Positions 43,619 through 53,539 of a DNA stretch of 64,000 nt are shown one piece after another (the first letter of the stretch is position 1; every line of letters begins with the position of its first letter). Below the pieces are notes generated by a model. It did not search any database. It was not told the origin of the DNA and worked only from the letters and a program-made list of their open reading frames with translations. Origin of the DNA: Plotosus lineatus (lineage: Eukaryota; Chordata; Actinopteri; Siluriformes; Plotosidae); the NCBI GenBank assembly GCA_024760905.1, contig CM045746.1:5193501-5257500 (forward strand), read 5' to 3'. The position numbers were made by a program, and so were the translations under genes.

Positions 43619-45149
43619 CTTGTCCATCTCAAAAATGTAGCATATTGTGATGATGTACTGATAAAAATTAAACTTTCATATATTTTAGATTCATTGCACA
43701 CCAACTGAAATATTTCAGGTTTTTTATTGTTTGAATACTGATGATTTTGGCATCATGAAAACCCAAAATTCCTGTCTCAAAAAATGAGAATATTTCATCC
43801 AACCAAAAAAAAAAAAAAAAAAAGTGTTTTTAATACAAAAAAGTCAACCTTCAAATAATTATGTTCAGTTATGCACTCAATACTTGGTCAGGAATCCTTT
43901 TGCAGAAAGGACTGCTTCAATGCGGCGTGGCATGGAGGCAATCAGCCTGTGGCACTGCTGAGGTGTTACGGAGGCCCAGGATGCTTCGATAGTGGCCTTA
44001 AGTGCCTCCACAGTGTCGGGTCTGGTGTCTCTCAACTTTCTCTTCACAATAACCCACAGATTCTCTATGGGGTTCAGGTCAGGAGAGTTGGCAGGCCAAT
44101 TGAGCACAGTAATACCATGGTCAGTAAACCATTTCCCAGTGGTTTTGGCACTGTGAGCAGGTGCCAGGTCGTGCTGAAAAATGAAATCTTCATCTCCATA
44201 AAGCTTTTCAGCAGATGGAAGCATGAAGTGCTCCAAAATCTCCTGATAGCTAGCTGCATTGACCCTGCCCTTGATAAAACACAGTGGACCAACACCAGCA
44301 GCTGACATGGCACCCCAGACCATCACTGACTGTGGGTACTTGACACTGGACTTCAGGCATTTTGGCATTTCCTTCTCCCCAGTCTTCCTCCAGACTCTTG
44401 CACCTTGATTTCCGAATGACATGCAAATTTTGCTTTCATCCGAAAAAAGTATTTTGGACCACTGAGCAACAGTACAGTGCTGCTTCTCTGTAGTCCAGGT
44501 CAGGCGCTTCTGCCGCTGTTTCAGGCTCAAAAGTGGCTTGACCTAGGGAATGCGGCACCTGTAGCCCAGTCCACTGCTTCCCTAAGGTCTGGAATCGGCC
44601 CTTCTCCACAATCTTTCTCAGGGTCCGGTCACCTCTTCTGGTTGTGCAGCGTTTTCTGCCACACTTTTTCCTTCCCACAGACGTCCCACTGAGATGCCTT
44701 GATACAGCACTCTGGGAACAGCCTATTCACTCAAAGATTTCTTTCTGTGTCTTACCCTCTTGCTTGAGGGTGTCAATGATGGCCTTCTGGACAGCAGTCA
44801 GGTCGGCAGTCTTACCCATGATTGCAGTTTTGAGTAATGAACCAGGCTGGGAGTTTTTAAAAGTCTCAGGAATCTTTTGCAGGTGTATAGAGTTAATTGG
44901 TTGATTCAAATGATTAGGTTAATAGCTCGTTTAGAGTACCTTTTCATGATATGCTAATTTTTTGAGATAGGAATTTTGGGTTTTCATGAGCTGTATGCCA
45001 AAATCATCAGTATTAAAACAATAAAAGACCTGAAATATTTCAGTTGGTGTGCAATGAATCAAAAATGGATGAAAGTTTAATTTTTATCACTACATTACAG
45101 AAAATAATGAACTTTATCACAATATGCTAATTTTTTTTAGAAGGACTAG
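43619..45149 (-). mobile_element. Tc1-type transposon with long inverted repeats
   Basis: About 1.53 kb flanked by TA. Ends CTTGTCC (43619) and GGACTAG (45149) begin inverted repeats of about 200 bp that share AAAATGTAGCATATTGTGAT-like, CAACTGAAATATTTCAGG and AAAACCCAAAATTCCT words. A minus-strand Tc1 transposase with breaks lies inside. Related end sequence at 21250-21506. Confidence 0.92.
43877..44850 (-). pseudogene. Tc1-type transposase (DD34E), broken
   Basis: The N-terminal helix-turn-helix starts at about 44820 (MGKTADLTAVQKAIIDTLKQ) and hits a stop after KEIFE. SQSAVSRHLSGTSVGRK and KCGRKRCTTRRGDRTLRKIV follow. The last 217 codons (44530-43877) are open: WSKILFSDESKI with the first Asp, FIFQHDLAPAHSAK with the second, and NSPDLNPIENLW with the Glu. 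The second-Asp box differs from the usual Asp-Asn-Ala-Pro form (DLAP). The open catalytic half with long TIRs suggests a fairly recent insertion. Confidence 0.88.
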
Positions 45150-45448
45150 TATATATATATATATTATATACTATGTAATGTTTATATATTTTATTAATAA
45201 ATATCACAGTACAAAACAAAATTAAAATATTTTTCTTAATGATTACTACATTTTACTACATTAACACTGTATTAATGAGTAAGACTGTCAGTAGAACAAG
45301 TTTAAGAAACATATTTTAGCGCACGTAAAGATACATAGTATTTTACTTCCGGTTGATAATTCACGTATGTAATGTGATACATGAGGTTCTACATCCGGGT
45401 ACAGAACTCTTGGATTATCTTCATTCACGGGAGAGGCCAGAATCAACC

Positions 45449-45480
45449 CCCCCCCCCCCCCCCCGAATGACAAGGGCTGA

Positions 45481-45549
<69 letters not shown>

Positions 45550-45579
45550 ATATATAATATTATATATATCAAACTCACA

Positions 45580-45640
<61 letters not shown>
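45449..45640. repeat. C-run and (TA)n arrays
   Basis: A C tract (about 45449-45465), TA arrays at 45484-45560 and 45583-45640, with a short TCAAACTCACACAC spacer. Confidence 0.9.
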
Positions 45641-45642
<2 letters not shown>

Positions 45643-46006
45643 ATAATTTTACAATTTATACTCTGCAAGTCCATGGGACTCCCTTGTCAAAAAAGTGTGA
45701 GTCCCATGATGCATGCAAGATGTCGTGAAACATAATCTGAAAAAATTCTTTATCAAAACTGAAAGTGCATATGACAACAATAACCATAATTTACATTTAA
45801 CGCCTTTATTTCACAATTGACAAAGTGTACTCCATGCATGTTGACAGTTGTATGTATTAAACTGAAAAAATATATGAAAAGTTCATAGATACACATATAA
45901 AATATAAAGGTAAGTTAATCTTTGAGTTCATACAGTCTCCTCTGTTTGGTTTCCTTCCAAACATTCAGTGCTTTTTCAAAATCTACACTTGCTGCCAACT
46001 GCACAG

Positions 46007-46916
46007 TCATAAGTTTGTGTTGTGTTTGGACTTGCAGCCTGTTTCTTTTTTTGTGAGGATTTTGTTTTGTGTTGAGAATCCCCTCTCACATCCTGCTGTG
46101 TGCACTGCTGATGTCAAGGCAAGTTGTGCTAATCTGATCAGATTTGGAAACTCTGCCTTATGATACTGGTTGATCAGGCCCCATAGATGGCTCAGCTCGT
46201 CTCTTGGGTATCTTTCTGCAAGAACCACCTTCTTCAATAGTCTCCACTCTTTCTTTGTTGCTGCTGGTGAGATGATTGCTTCAGATGTCTTTGACTTACT
46301 GCTGTCATCATCCTCCACCCATGATGAAGTCTTTGAAGAGCCAAAATGTGTGCACAGCATTTCAATTTCATCCTTGCCATACTCTTCAACATCTTTGGTT
46401 TGGAAGAAAGACAGTGGTCTCATCCCCAGAACAGAGAAGGCATGGAGGATACTATCTTGAGGGAAGCGCTTTTTAATGTTTCCAATCACTTCGTCAATAA
46501 AGTCATTGATGGTTTTGTTCAGTGTGAATGGTGATTTGGAGAGATTGTGATATTCTTTGAACACACCATCCACCATATCTTCTTTCAGCTTCATTAGGTG
46601 TGGACTTTCCATCTCCTTGATTTGTTCCAGGTCACTGATGCACTGTTCCAGTTTCACCCCAACTAGCGCTACATTTTTTTGCATTATTGCGTAATGTAGG
46701 AATTTCCAGCGCGAGTTTATGTCCTGGGATCTGCACGTGTCTATCCAGGGTGCTTTTTTGGAAATTTGTGCATTTTGCTGCTTGAATCATACCATTAACT
46801 TGTTTGTTGTCCGTGCATGCCGAACAATACATAAAATCTCCTTCCTCGTCGTATCGCAACCACGCGAACAATCCCAGCCAATGCTTCTGAAATGTCCGAA
46901 CTTTACTACGTTTCAC
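46007..46916 (-). pseudogene. hAT transposase remnant with hAT dimerisation motif
   Basis: The upper frame (46916-46632) encodes a zinc-finger-like N-terminal domain: FQKHWLGLFAWLRYDEEGDF, CSACTDNKQVNG, then STLDRHVQIPGHKLALE. The lower frame (46684-46007) encodes the C-terminal part ending in the hAT dimerisation region, SAVHTAGCERGFSTQNKI. The RNase-H-like middle is deleted, and the frames shift near 46660. The N-terminal domain recalls ZNF862/KIAA1586-type hAT derivatives. Host-gene use is not supported. Confidence 0.75.
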
Positions 46917-47039
46917 TTCAGGTTCGTCCGTTTTATCCGAAGCCTTTCGCTTGTTATTTACACTGCTTTTGACAGAGAAAAAAACTATCCAGGTTTTGTT
47001 GCTTTTTCTGAGACATAACTTTGGAATATTCGGCCTTAT

Positions 47040-47385
47040 TATACTTATTAAATTTAATACTTTTTTTATACTTATTTAATTAATACTTCTTAAATCGTCT
47101 GCTTACCACGAGGTGACGGTCGCTCTCGTCTCGTGAGAAAAATTTCGTCTGCTATCAGCCGGTCTCGTCACGCGAGGTTTAGTCGCGAGATCAAAACAAA
47201 GATGGAGACGATTGTCAAGCGCAGCGAACGGCGATGTTTATGTTATTAATAATTTGTCTGCCGTGTAATTTTTTTTGCCATCGGGAGAAAATTGCTTGCG
47301 TCCCAAAAACGCACATTGTTTGAAACTGTGCGTCTGGAGGAAAAATCGTGCGTCTTGGACGCCGGACGCAAAGGTAACGAGATGA

Positions 47386-47390
<5 letters not shown>
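47040..47390. other. Unassigned sequence after the hAT remnant
   Basis: It includes CTCGTCTCGTGAG and GTCTCGTCACGCGAG words (47125-47180), and AAACGCAC/GTGCGTC words near 47310-47360 that could be imperfect inverted pieces of an element end. No gene. Confidence 0.35.

Positions 47391-47424
<34 letters not shown>
47390..47424. repeat. (TA)n microsatellite
   Basis: About 17 TA units abutting the CAGACGCTCCCC end of the pogo-like element. Confidence 0.95.
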
Positions 47425-47428
<4 letters not shown>

Positions 47429-48212
47429 CGCTCCCCGACTTACGTTTTTAATTAGTTCTGGACGGCCAAACGTAAATTGAAATGACGAGTGACGTATGAC
47501 GCTCATACTGTACTATACATCCATAAATATCATTACAGTACCTCATAAAACACCCCTAAATCAATTATTATAAACATAACATTGTAAAATAGTATACAAA
47601 AATCAAATAATATCAACATTAATTTCAAATAAAATAAATTCAAGCAAAATAATTTCAAATTGATAAATTTTAATCAAATTCACTCATCAAATATCAAATA
47701 TAACCTTTAACATTCTCTATGACGCGATCTTTCTGCTTGTAAATGGTTCCGATGGTCGACGGATGGTCACATGACATGAAGCTGAGCTGAATCAACGCTT
47801 ACAATATGTGAGGCGCTCAATACCGGAAGTTGTGCACTTGCTGAAAGTATTTTACTTGCTTGAAACACAGCGCGGACTTCCGGCTTTCAAGTGAGCAAGG
47901 GCTTCGTTGAACTCGTTTAGTACTCAGCCTGCACTGTGAATCACCAGCAGAACAGAGAGTTCTCTTTTTCTTGGATTTGGGTTTTCGTATTGCAACTATC
48001 TTTGCTTAACTGAGTATGTATGGTAGATTGTGCCGATCCGAGCAGATAGTTAATTCATCTCTGTGTATGAGACTTGTACCCATGCTAGTAGGCTTACGCT
48101 TCTGTCCAACCATATTTGCTTCGGGTTACAAAAGTCCGCAAAACAGTGTAAACACAAAGATCACAGAGACGACGTCTTAACACGAGTAACACGCTATAAG
48201 AGTAACACGCTA
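47425..48212 (-). mobile_element. Pogo-like element, family P1, minus copy
   Basis: It starts CAGACGCTCCCCGACTTACG and runs as the complement of 19976-20697 (shared GACGGCCAAACGTAA, CACCCCTAAATCAATTATTA and TAGTAGGCTTACGCTTCTG). It includes extra sequence at 47770-48060 that the first copy lacks. The second terminus is not intact; it runs into TA repeats. Confidence 0.7.
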
Positions 48213-48218
48213 TATAAC

Positions 48219-48219
<1 letters not shown>

Positions 48220-48308
<89 letters not shown>

Positions 48309-48310
48309 CA
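48220..48310. repeat. (TA)n(GA)n compound microsatellite
   Basis: TA units to about 48250, then GA units with one CA interruption to about 48308. Confidence 0.95.
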
Positions 48311-48312
48311 AA

Positions 48313-48508
48313 TATAAGTAAAAATAAAAGGACAGGACAAAGACTTTCTATTGAAACGGTCATTTTCACTCCAGATCTGTTTCGAGGGGTGGTTCTTCTG
48401 TAATCACCTGAAGAGAGAGGATGGTTTCACCACCCCTCGAAACAGATCAGTAGTGAAAATGAGGTTTCAATAGAAAGCCTTTGTCCTGTCCTTTTATTTT
48501 TACTTATA
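48313..48508. repeat. Near-perfect 196-bp hairpin
   Basis: The left arm (48313-48392) and right arm (48430-48508) are inverted copies differing at only a few positions. Shared words: TAAAAGGACAGGACAAAG, TTTCTATTGAAAC, CATTTTCACT and GATCTGTTTCGAGGGGTGG. The spacer is about 37 bp. A TA or GA repeat lies on each side. It could be a foldback MITE or a precursor of a structured RNA; the sequence does not decide. Confidence 0.85.
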
Positions 48509-48770
48509 TATATATATATATGTAAATTGGGGGTCGCATCTTACATGTTAAATGCCGAATTCGTTCCAAGGCTCCAGTCCATGGACTGGAGAAACCCCAT
48601 AAACCCTTTAAAAATTAAAAAAGTACACCAATTTTGTTTGAAATATGTATTAAAAGTAAAAAATTATTTATTAAACCATTAAACCACTTTATTAACATAT
48701 TAAACCATTTTATTAACATATTTATTAATTAAACCATTATTAAACATTTTTATTAACACACACATACACA

Positions 48771-48772
<2 letters not shown>
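48509..48772. other. AT-rich DNA, nothing recognised
   Basis: It contains a CCAGTCCATGGACTGGAG palindrome (48581-48598) and repeated TTAAACCATTTTATTAACAT words (48670-48760). No gene. Confidence 0.4.
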
Positions 48773-48826
<54 letters not shown>

Positions 48827-49046
48827 CCTCTCTGTCTTTTTCTCTCTCGCTCTCTCTCTATCTCCTTCTCTCGTGCGCCCACTGCAGCCCACGCTCACAA
48901 GACGTGGAATTCAAAGCACATTCCCTGCTTGAGAAACTCAACTTAAATTTGATTCGTTGAGGGATCGGGATGCCAGATAAGTTCCAATGCGCCCACATTT
49001 ATTAAACATTTACTGAAACAACTTACCTAAAAACTAAAGCGTTATT

Positions 49047-49087
<41 letters not shown>

Positions 49088-49157
49088 CCGCGCGGGCGCG
49101 CATGCGTTGCGGGCCACGCCCACAGGACATGAATTCAAAGCACATTCCCTGCTTGAC
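48773..49157. repeat. Repeat unit R with (TC)n arrays, left side
   Basis: TC arrays (48773-48870 and 49050-49083) surround a unit with GCCCACGCTCACAAGACGTG, CATTCCCTGCTTGAGAAACT, GGGATCGGGATGCCAGATAA and AACTAAAGCGTTATTCCTTC. The same words recur at 59175-59460, on the other side of a 10-kb stretch of LINEs. The unit restarts at about 49095 and is cut at 49157 by a LINE. Confidence 0.75.
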
Positions 49158-50110
49158 CTTCTTCTTTTTCTTTCGGCTGTTCCCTTCAGGGGTCGCCACA
49201 GCAAATGATCTGCCTCCATCTCTCCCTATCCTCTGCATCTTCTACTCTTACTCCAACGACCTTCATGTCCGCCTTCACCACATCCATAAATCTTCTCTTT
49301 GGTCTTCCTCTGGGCCTTCTGCCTGGTAGTTCCAACCTCACCATCCTACTACCAATATACTCACTATCCCTCCTCTGTACATGTCCAAACCATCTCAATC
49401 TAGCCTCTCTGACTTTGTCTCCAAAACATCTAACATGTGCTGTCCCTCTGATGTACTCATTTCTGATCCTATCCAACCTCGTTACTCCCAAAGAGAACTT
49501 CAACATTTTCATCTCTGCTACCTCCAACTCTGACTCCTGTCTTTTCCCCAGGGCCACTGTCTCTAAACCATACAACAAGCTGTTTGGCAACACTCTCACC
49601 CACTACTACTTTGCAGTCACTGACTTCCTTCAAATTACATCGCCTACACAAGATGTAGTCTACCTGTGTGCTCTGACCTCCGCTTTCATAAGTCACCCGA
49701 TGCTCCTGTTTCTTCTTGAAGAAAGTATTCACCACAGCCATTTCCATCCTTTTTGCAAAATCGATCAACATCTGTCCTTCTGCGTTCCTGTCCTGGATAC
49801 CAAACCTGCCCATCACTTCCTCGTCCCCTCTGTTGCCTGCACCAACATGTCCATTAAGGTCTGCCCCAATGACCACTCTTTCACCTCTGGGGGTACTCTG
49901 CATCACTTCATCTAACTCACTCCAGAATCTCTCCTTCTCTTCTAGCTCACATCCTGCCTGTGGGGCATAAGCACTAACAACATTGACCATCACGCCTTCA
50001 ATTTCTAACTTGAGACTCATCACTCTGTCTGACACTCTTTTCACTTCTAGAACATTCCTGACAAACTCCTCCTTCAAGATGACTCCTACTCCATTTCTCT
50101 TCCCATCCAC
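49158..50110 (-). mobile_element. RTE-like LINE, internally deleted, minus strand
   Basis: Low-coordinate 3' end: complement of CCCCTGAAGGGAACAGCCGA plus the AAGAAG tail. The C-terminal region (49186 to about 49578) joins directly to the endonuclease region (about 49590-50110) at CAACAAGCTGTTTGGCAACA. Compared with the copy at 50131-53240, about 1.7 kb including the whole RT is missing between GAGAGTGTTGCCAAACAGC and TTGTATGGTTTAG. It ends at the VDGKRNG codons and faces the next LINE head to head. Confidence 0.88.
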
Positions 50111-50269
50111 CAACCAGTGTCTCTCCCCCTTATGCCGGTCCCAAGCCCGGATAAATGCAGAGGGTTGCGACAGGAAGGGCATCCGGCGTAAAACTTCTGC
50201 CACATTAAAAATGCAAATGGTCAAAACAAAATTCATACCGGATCGGTCGAGGCCCGGGTTAACAACGAC

Positions 50270-50402
50270 CGCCATCAGTGCTGTCAACCAACAGGGTGCT
50301 GATGGAAATTGGACTACTGTTGGTCGAAGACGTCGAAGAAGGAGAGGCGGGAGGCGTGTCCGTAGGCAGAGAGAGAAGAGGAAAGGATTGAGTTTGGATT
50401 GA
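50270..50402 (+). CDS. Arg-rich short frame upstream of LINE endonuclease
   Basis: In this frame the sequence reads QQGADGNWTTVGRRRRRRRG and continues RRVRRQREKRKG before its stop (50400-50402), which overlaps the first codons of the endonuclease frame. A strongly basic stretch suggests RNA binding or a nuclear-localising N-terminal extension of the LINE protein. Whether it is translated separately, or fused and split by a one-base shift, is unclear. The start codon is unknown. Confidence 0.45.
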
Positions 50403-53212
50403 GAGTAGGGACTTTGACTGTTGGAACTATGCAAGGAAAAGGCAGAGAGCTGGCTGACATGATGCAGAGGAGGAAGGTGGACATACTGTGCGTTCAGGAG
50501 ACCAGGTGGAAAGGTAGCAAGGCTAAAAGCTTAGGAGCATGGTTTAAGCTGTTTTATCATGGTGTGGATGGGAAGAGAAATGGAGTAGGAGTCATCTTGA
50601 AGGAGGAGTTTGTCAGGAATGTTCTAGAAGTGAAAAGAGTGTCAGACAGAGTGATGAGTCTCAAGTTAGAAATTGAAGGCGTGATGGTCAATGTTGTTCG
50701 TGCTTATGCCCCACAGGCAGGATGTGAGCTAGAAGAGAAGGAGAGATTCTGGAGTGACTTAGATGAAGTGATGCAGCGTATCCCCAGAGGTGAAAGAGTG
50801 GTCATTGGGGCAGACTTCAATGGACATGCTGGTGTAGGCAACAGAGGGGACGAGGAAGTGATGGGCAGGTTTGGTATCCAGGACAGGAACACAGAAGGAC
50901 AGATGTTGATCGATTTTGCAAAAAGGATGGAAATGGCTGTGGTGAATACTTTCTTCAAGAAGAAACAGGAGCATAGGGTGACTTATGAAAGCGGAGGTCA
51001 GAGCACACAGGTAGACTACATCTTGTGCAGGCGATGTAATTTGAAGGAAGTCAGTGACTGCAAAGTAGTAGTGGGTGAGAGTGTTGCCAAACAGCATAGG
51101 ATGGTGGTGTGCAGGATTACTCTGATGGTGAGAAAGGTGAAAAAGGCAAAGGCAGCGCAGAAGAAAAAGTGGTGGAAGCTGAAAAAGGAAGCGTGTCATG
51201 TTGTCTTCAAGGAGGAGTTGAAACGGGCTTTGAGTGGTCAGGAAGTGCTTCCGGATGACTGGACAACCACAGCCAATGTGATCCGGGAGACCGGAAGGAG
51301 AGTACTTGGTGTGTCCTCTGGAAGAAAAGTAGATAAGAAAACTTGGTGGTGGAATGAGGAAGTGCAGGAGTGTGTACAAAAGAAGAGGTTAGCTAAGAAG
51401 AAGTGAGACATTGAGAGGACCGAAGAGAGTAAACAGGAGTACAGGGAGACACAGCATAAGGTGAAGGTAGCGGTGTCAAAGGCCAAACAGAGGGCGTATG
51501 ATGACTTGTATGATAGGTTGGACAGTAAGGAGGGAGAAAATGATTTATACAGGTTAGCACAGCAGAGAAATAGAGATGGGAAAGACGTGCAGCAAGTTCG
51601 AGTGATAAAGGACAGAGAGGGAAATGTCTTGACTGATGACAGAAGTGTGCTGGGAAGATGGAAAGAGTACTTTGAAGAGCTGATGAATGAGGAAAATGAG
51701 AGAGAAAAAATAGTAGAAGGGGTGACCGTTGAGGACCAGGAAGTAGCAAAGATTAGTAAGGGAGAAGTGAGGAGGGCATTGAAGAGGATGAAGAGTGGAA
51801 AGTCAGTTGGCCCTGATGACATACCAGTTGAGGTATGGAAGTGTCTAGGGGAGGTAGCAGTAGATTTTCAGACAAGAATATTCAACAAGGTCTTAGAAAG
51901 TGAGCAGATGCTGGAGGAATGGAGGAGAGTGTGCTTGTGCCCATTTTGAAGAACAAGGGAGATGTACAGAGTTGTGGCAACTACAGAGGGATAAAGTTGA
52001 TGAGCCATACAATGAAGTTATGGGAAAGAATAGTGGAAGCTAGACTAAGGGCAGAGGTCAGCATTTGTGAACAACAGTTTGGTTTCATGCCAAGAAAGAG
52101 CACCACAGATGCAGTGTTTGCTTTGAGGATGTTAATTGAGAAGTACAGAGAAGGTCAGAAGGAGCTGCATTGTGCCTTTGTGGATCTGAAGAAAGCATAT
52201 GACAGGGTGCCGAGAGAAGAACTGTGGTATTGTATGAAGAAATCTGGAGTGGCAGAGAAGTATGTTAGAGTGGTGCAGGACATGTATGAGAGATGTAAAA
52301 CAGTGGTGAGGTGTGCTGTCGGTGTGACAAAAGAGTTCAAGGTGGAGGTGGGACTGCATCAAGGGTCAGCTCTCAGCCCCTTCTTGTTTGCTATGGTGAT
52401 GGACAGGCTGACAGACAAGGTTAGACAAGAATCTCCATGGACTATGATGTTTGCAGATGACATCGTGATCTGTAGTGTGAGCAGAGAACAAGTGCAGGAA
52501 AATCTAGAGAGGTGGATGTATGCCCTGGAAAGGAGGGGAATGAAGGTTAGTCTCAGAAAGACAGAATACATGTGTGTGAACGACAAGGACCCAAGAGGAA
52601 TGGTGAGGTTACAGGGGGCAGAGATAAAGAAGGTGGAGGATTTTAAGTACTTAGGTTCAACAATCCAGAGCAATGGAGAGTGTGGAAAAGAGGTGAAGAA
52701 GCGCGTGCAGGCAGGTTGGAATGGATGGAGAAAAGTGTCCGGTGTGATGTGTGATAGGAGAGTATCGGCAAGAATGAAGGGAAAAGTGTACAAGATGGTG
52801 ATGAGGCCAGCGATGTTGTATAGTTTAGAAACAGTGGCCCTGGGGAAAAGACAGGAGGCAGAGCTGGAGGTAGCAGAGATGAAAATGTTGAGGTACTCTT
52901 TGGGAGTAACAAGGAAGAAGGAAGAATAGGATCAGGAATGAGTACATCAGAGGGACAGCACATGTTAGATGTTTAGGAGACAAAGTCAGAGAGGCTAGAT
53001 TGAGATGTTTTGGACACGTACAGAGGAGGGATAGTGAGTATATTGGTAGTAGGATGCTGAGGTTGGAACTACCACGCAGAAGGCACAGAGGAAGACCAAA
53101 GAGAAGATTTATGGATGTGGTGAAGGCGGACATGAAGGTTGTTGGAGTAAGAGTAGAAGATGCAGAGGATAGGGAGAGATGGAGGCAGATCATTTGCTGT
53201 GGCGACCCCTGA
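50402..53212 (+). pseudogene. RTE-like endonuclease-reverse transcriptase
   Basis: The endonuclease begins VGTLTVGTMQGKGRELADMM and has DILCVQETRWKG, VVIGADFNGHAG, QVDYILCRR and the KQHRMVV end of the catalytic fold. The linker is basic. The RT has GNYRGIKLMSHTMKLWE, EQQFGFMPRKSTTDAVFAL, CAFVDLKKAYDRVPREEL, GSALSPFLFAMVMDRL and MMFADDIVIC. The C-terminal part has RLRCFGHVQRRDSEYIGSRM and ends IICCGDP. TGA at 51404-51406 interrupts KKKW; downstream the same frame continues. Shifts at about 51935 and 52915 require two compensations. It is probably inactive but recently so. It is not a host gene. Confidence 0.9.
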
Positions 53213-53539
53213 AGGGAACAGCCGAAAGAAAAAGAAGAAGTCCGTCTCCATTTAAGAAAGCGAGGCGAGCCCGGACAGCCAGGCTTCAGCGAACAGGAGA
53301 TTTATAGACTGAGGAAACTGGTTTAAAGTGTAAAAAACAACTCGCTGAGGAGGACTAATGTTCTTTCTATTCATCTGTTTTCTTTTTTTTTTACTCAACC
53401 TGCTTCTACCCCTCATGGTTCAATCTCTCTCCTCTTTTGTTTTCAACATGGAGACTTTTAAAATCGCCACGCTTTATATAAACGAGCGAGACAGAACTTA
53501 AAAAGAGCTGCGATTTTTAGCTTAATTCATGTAAAGAAA

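Larger units (their letters stand above)
50131..53240 (+). mobile_element. RTE-like LINE, essentially full length, 3.1 kb
   Basis: A 5' UTR starting ATGCCGGTCCCAAGCCCGGA (the same start ends the minus copy at about 60585), an Arg-rich short frame, endonuclease, RT, C-terminal domain, and the 3' end CCCCTGAAGGGAACAGCCGA with AAGAAGAAG. The length of about 3.1 kb, single main ORF, apurinic-type endonuclease and very short 3' UTR fit the RTE clade. Lesions: one TGA for Trp (51404), a shift near 51935, and one near 52915. It is the best reference copy in the window. Confidence 0.92.

Noticed and set aside
46007..46916. Domesticated host zinc-finger gene
   Set aside because: The catalytic middle is missing and the frames are offset; no splice sites link them convincingly, so a decayed hAT transposase fits better.
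48700..49238. Arg-Glu repeat frames
   Set aside because: They come from (TC)n/(GA)n arrays and have no independent support.
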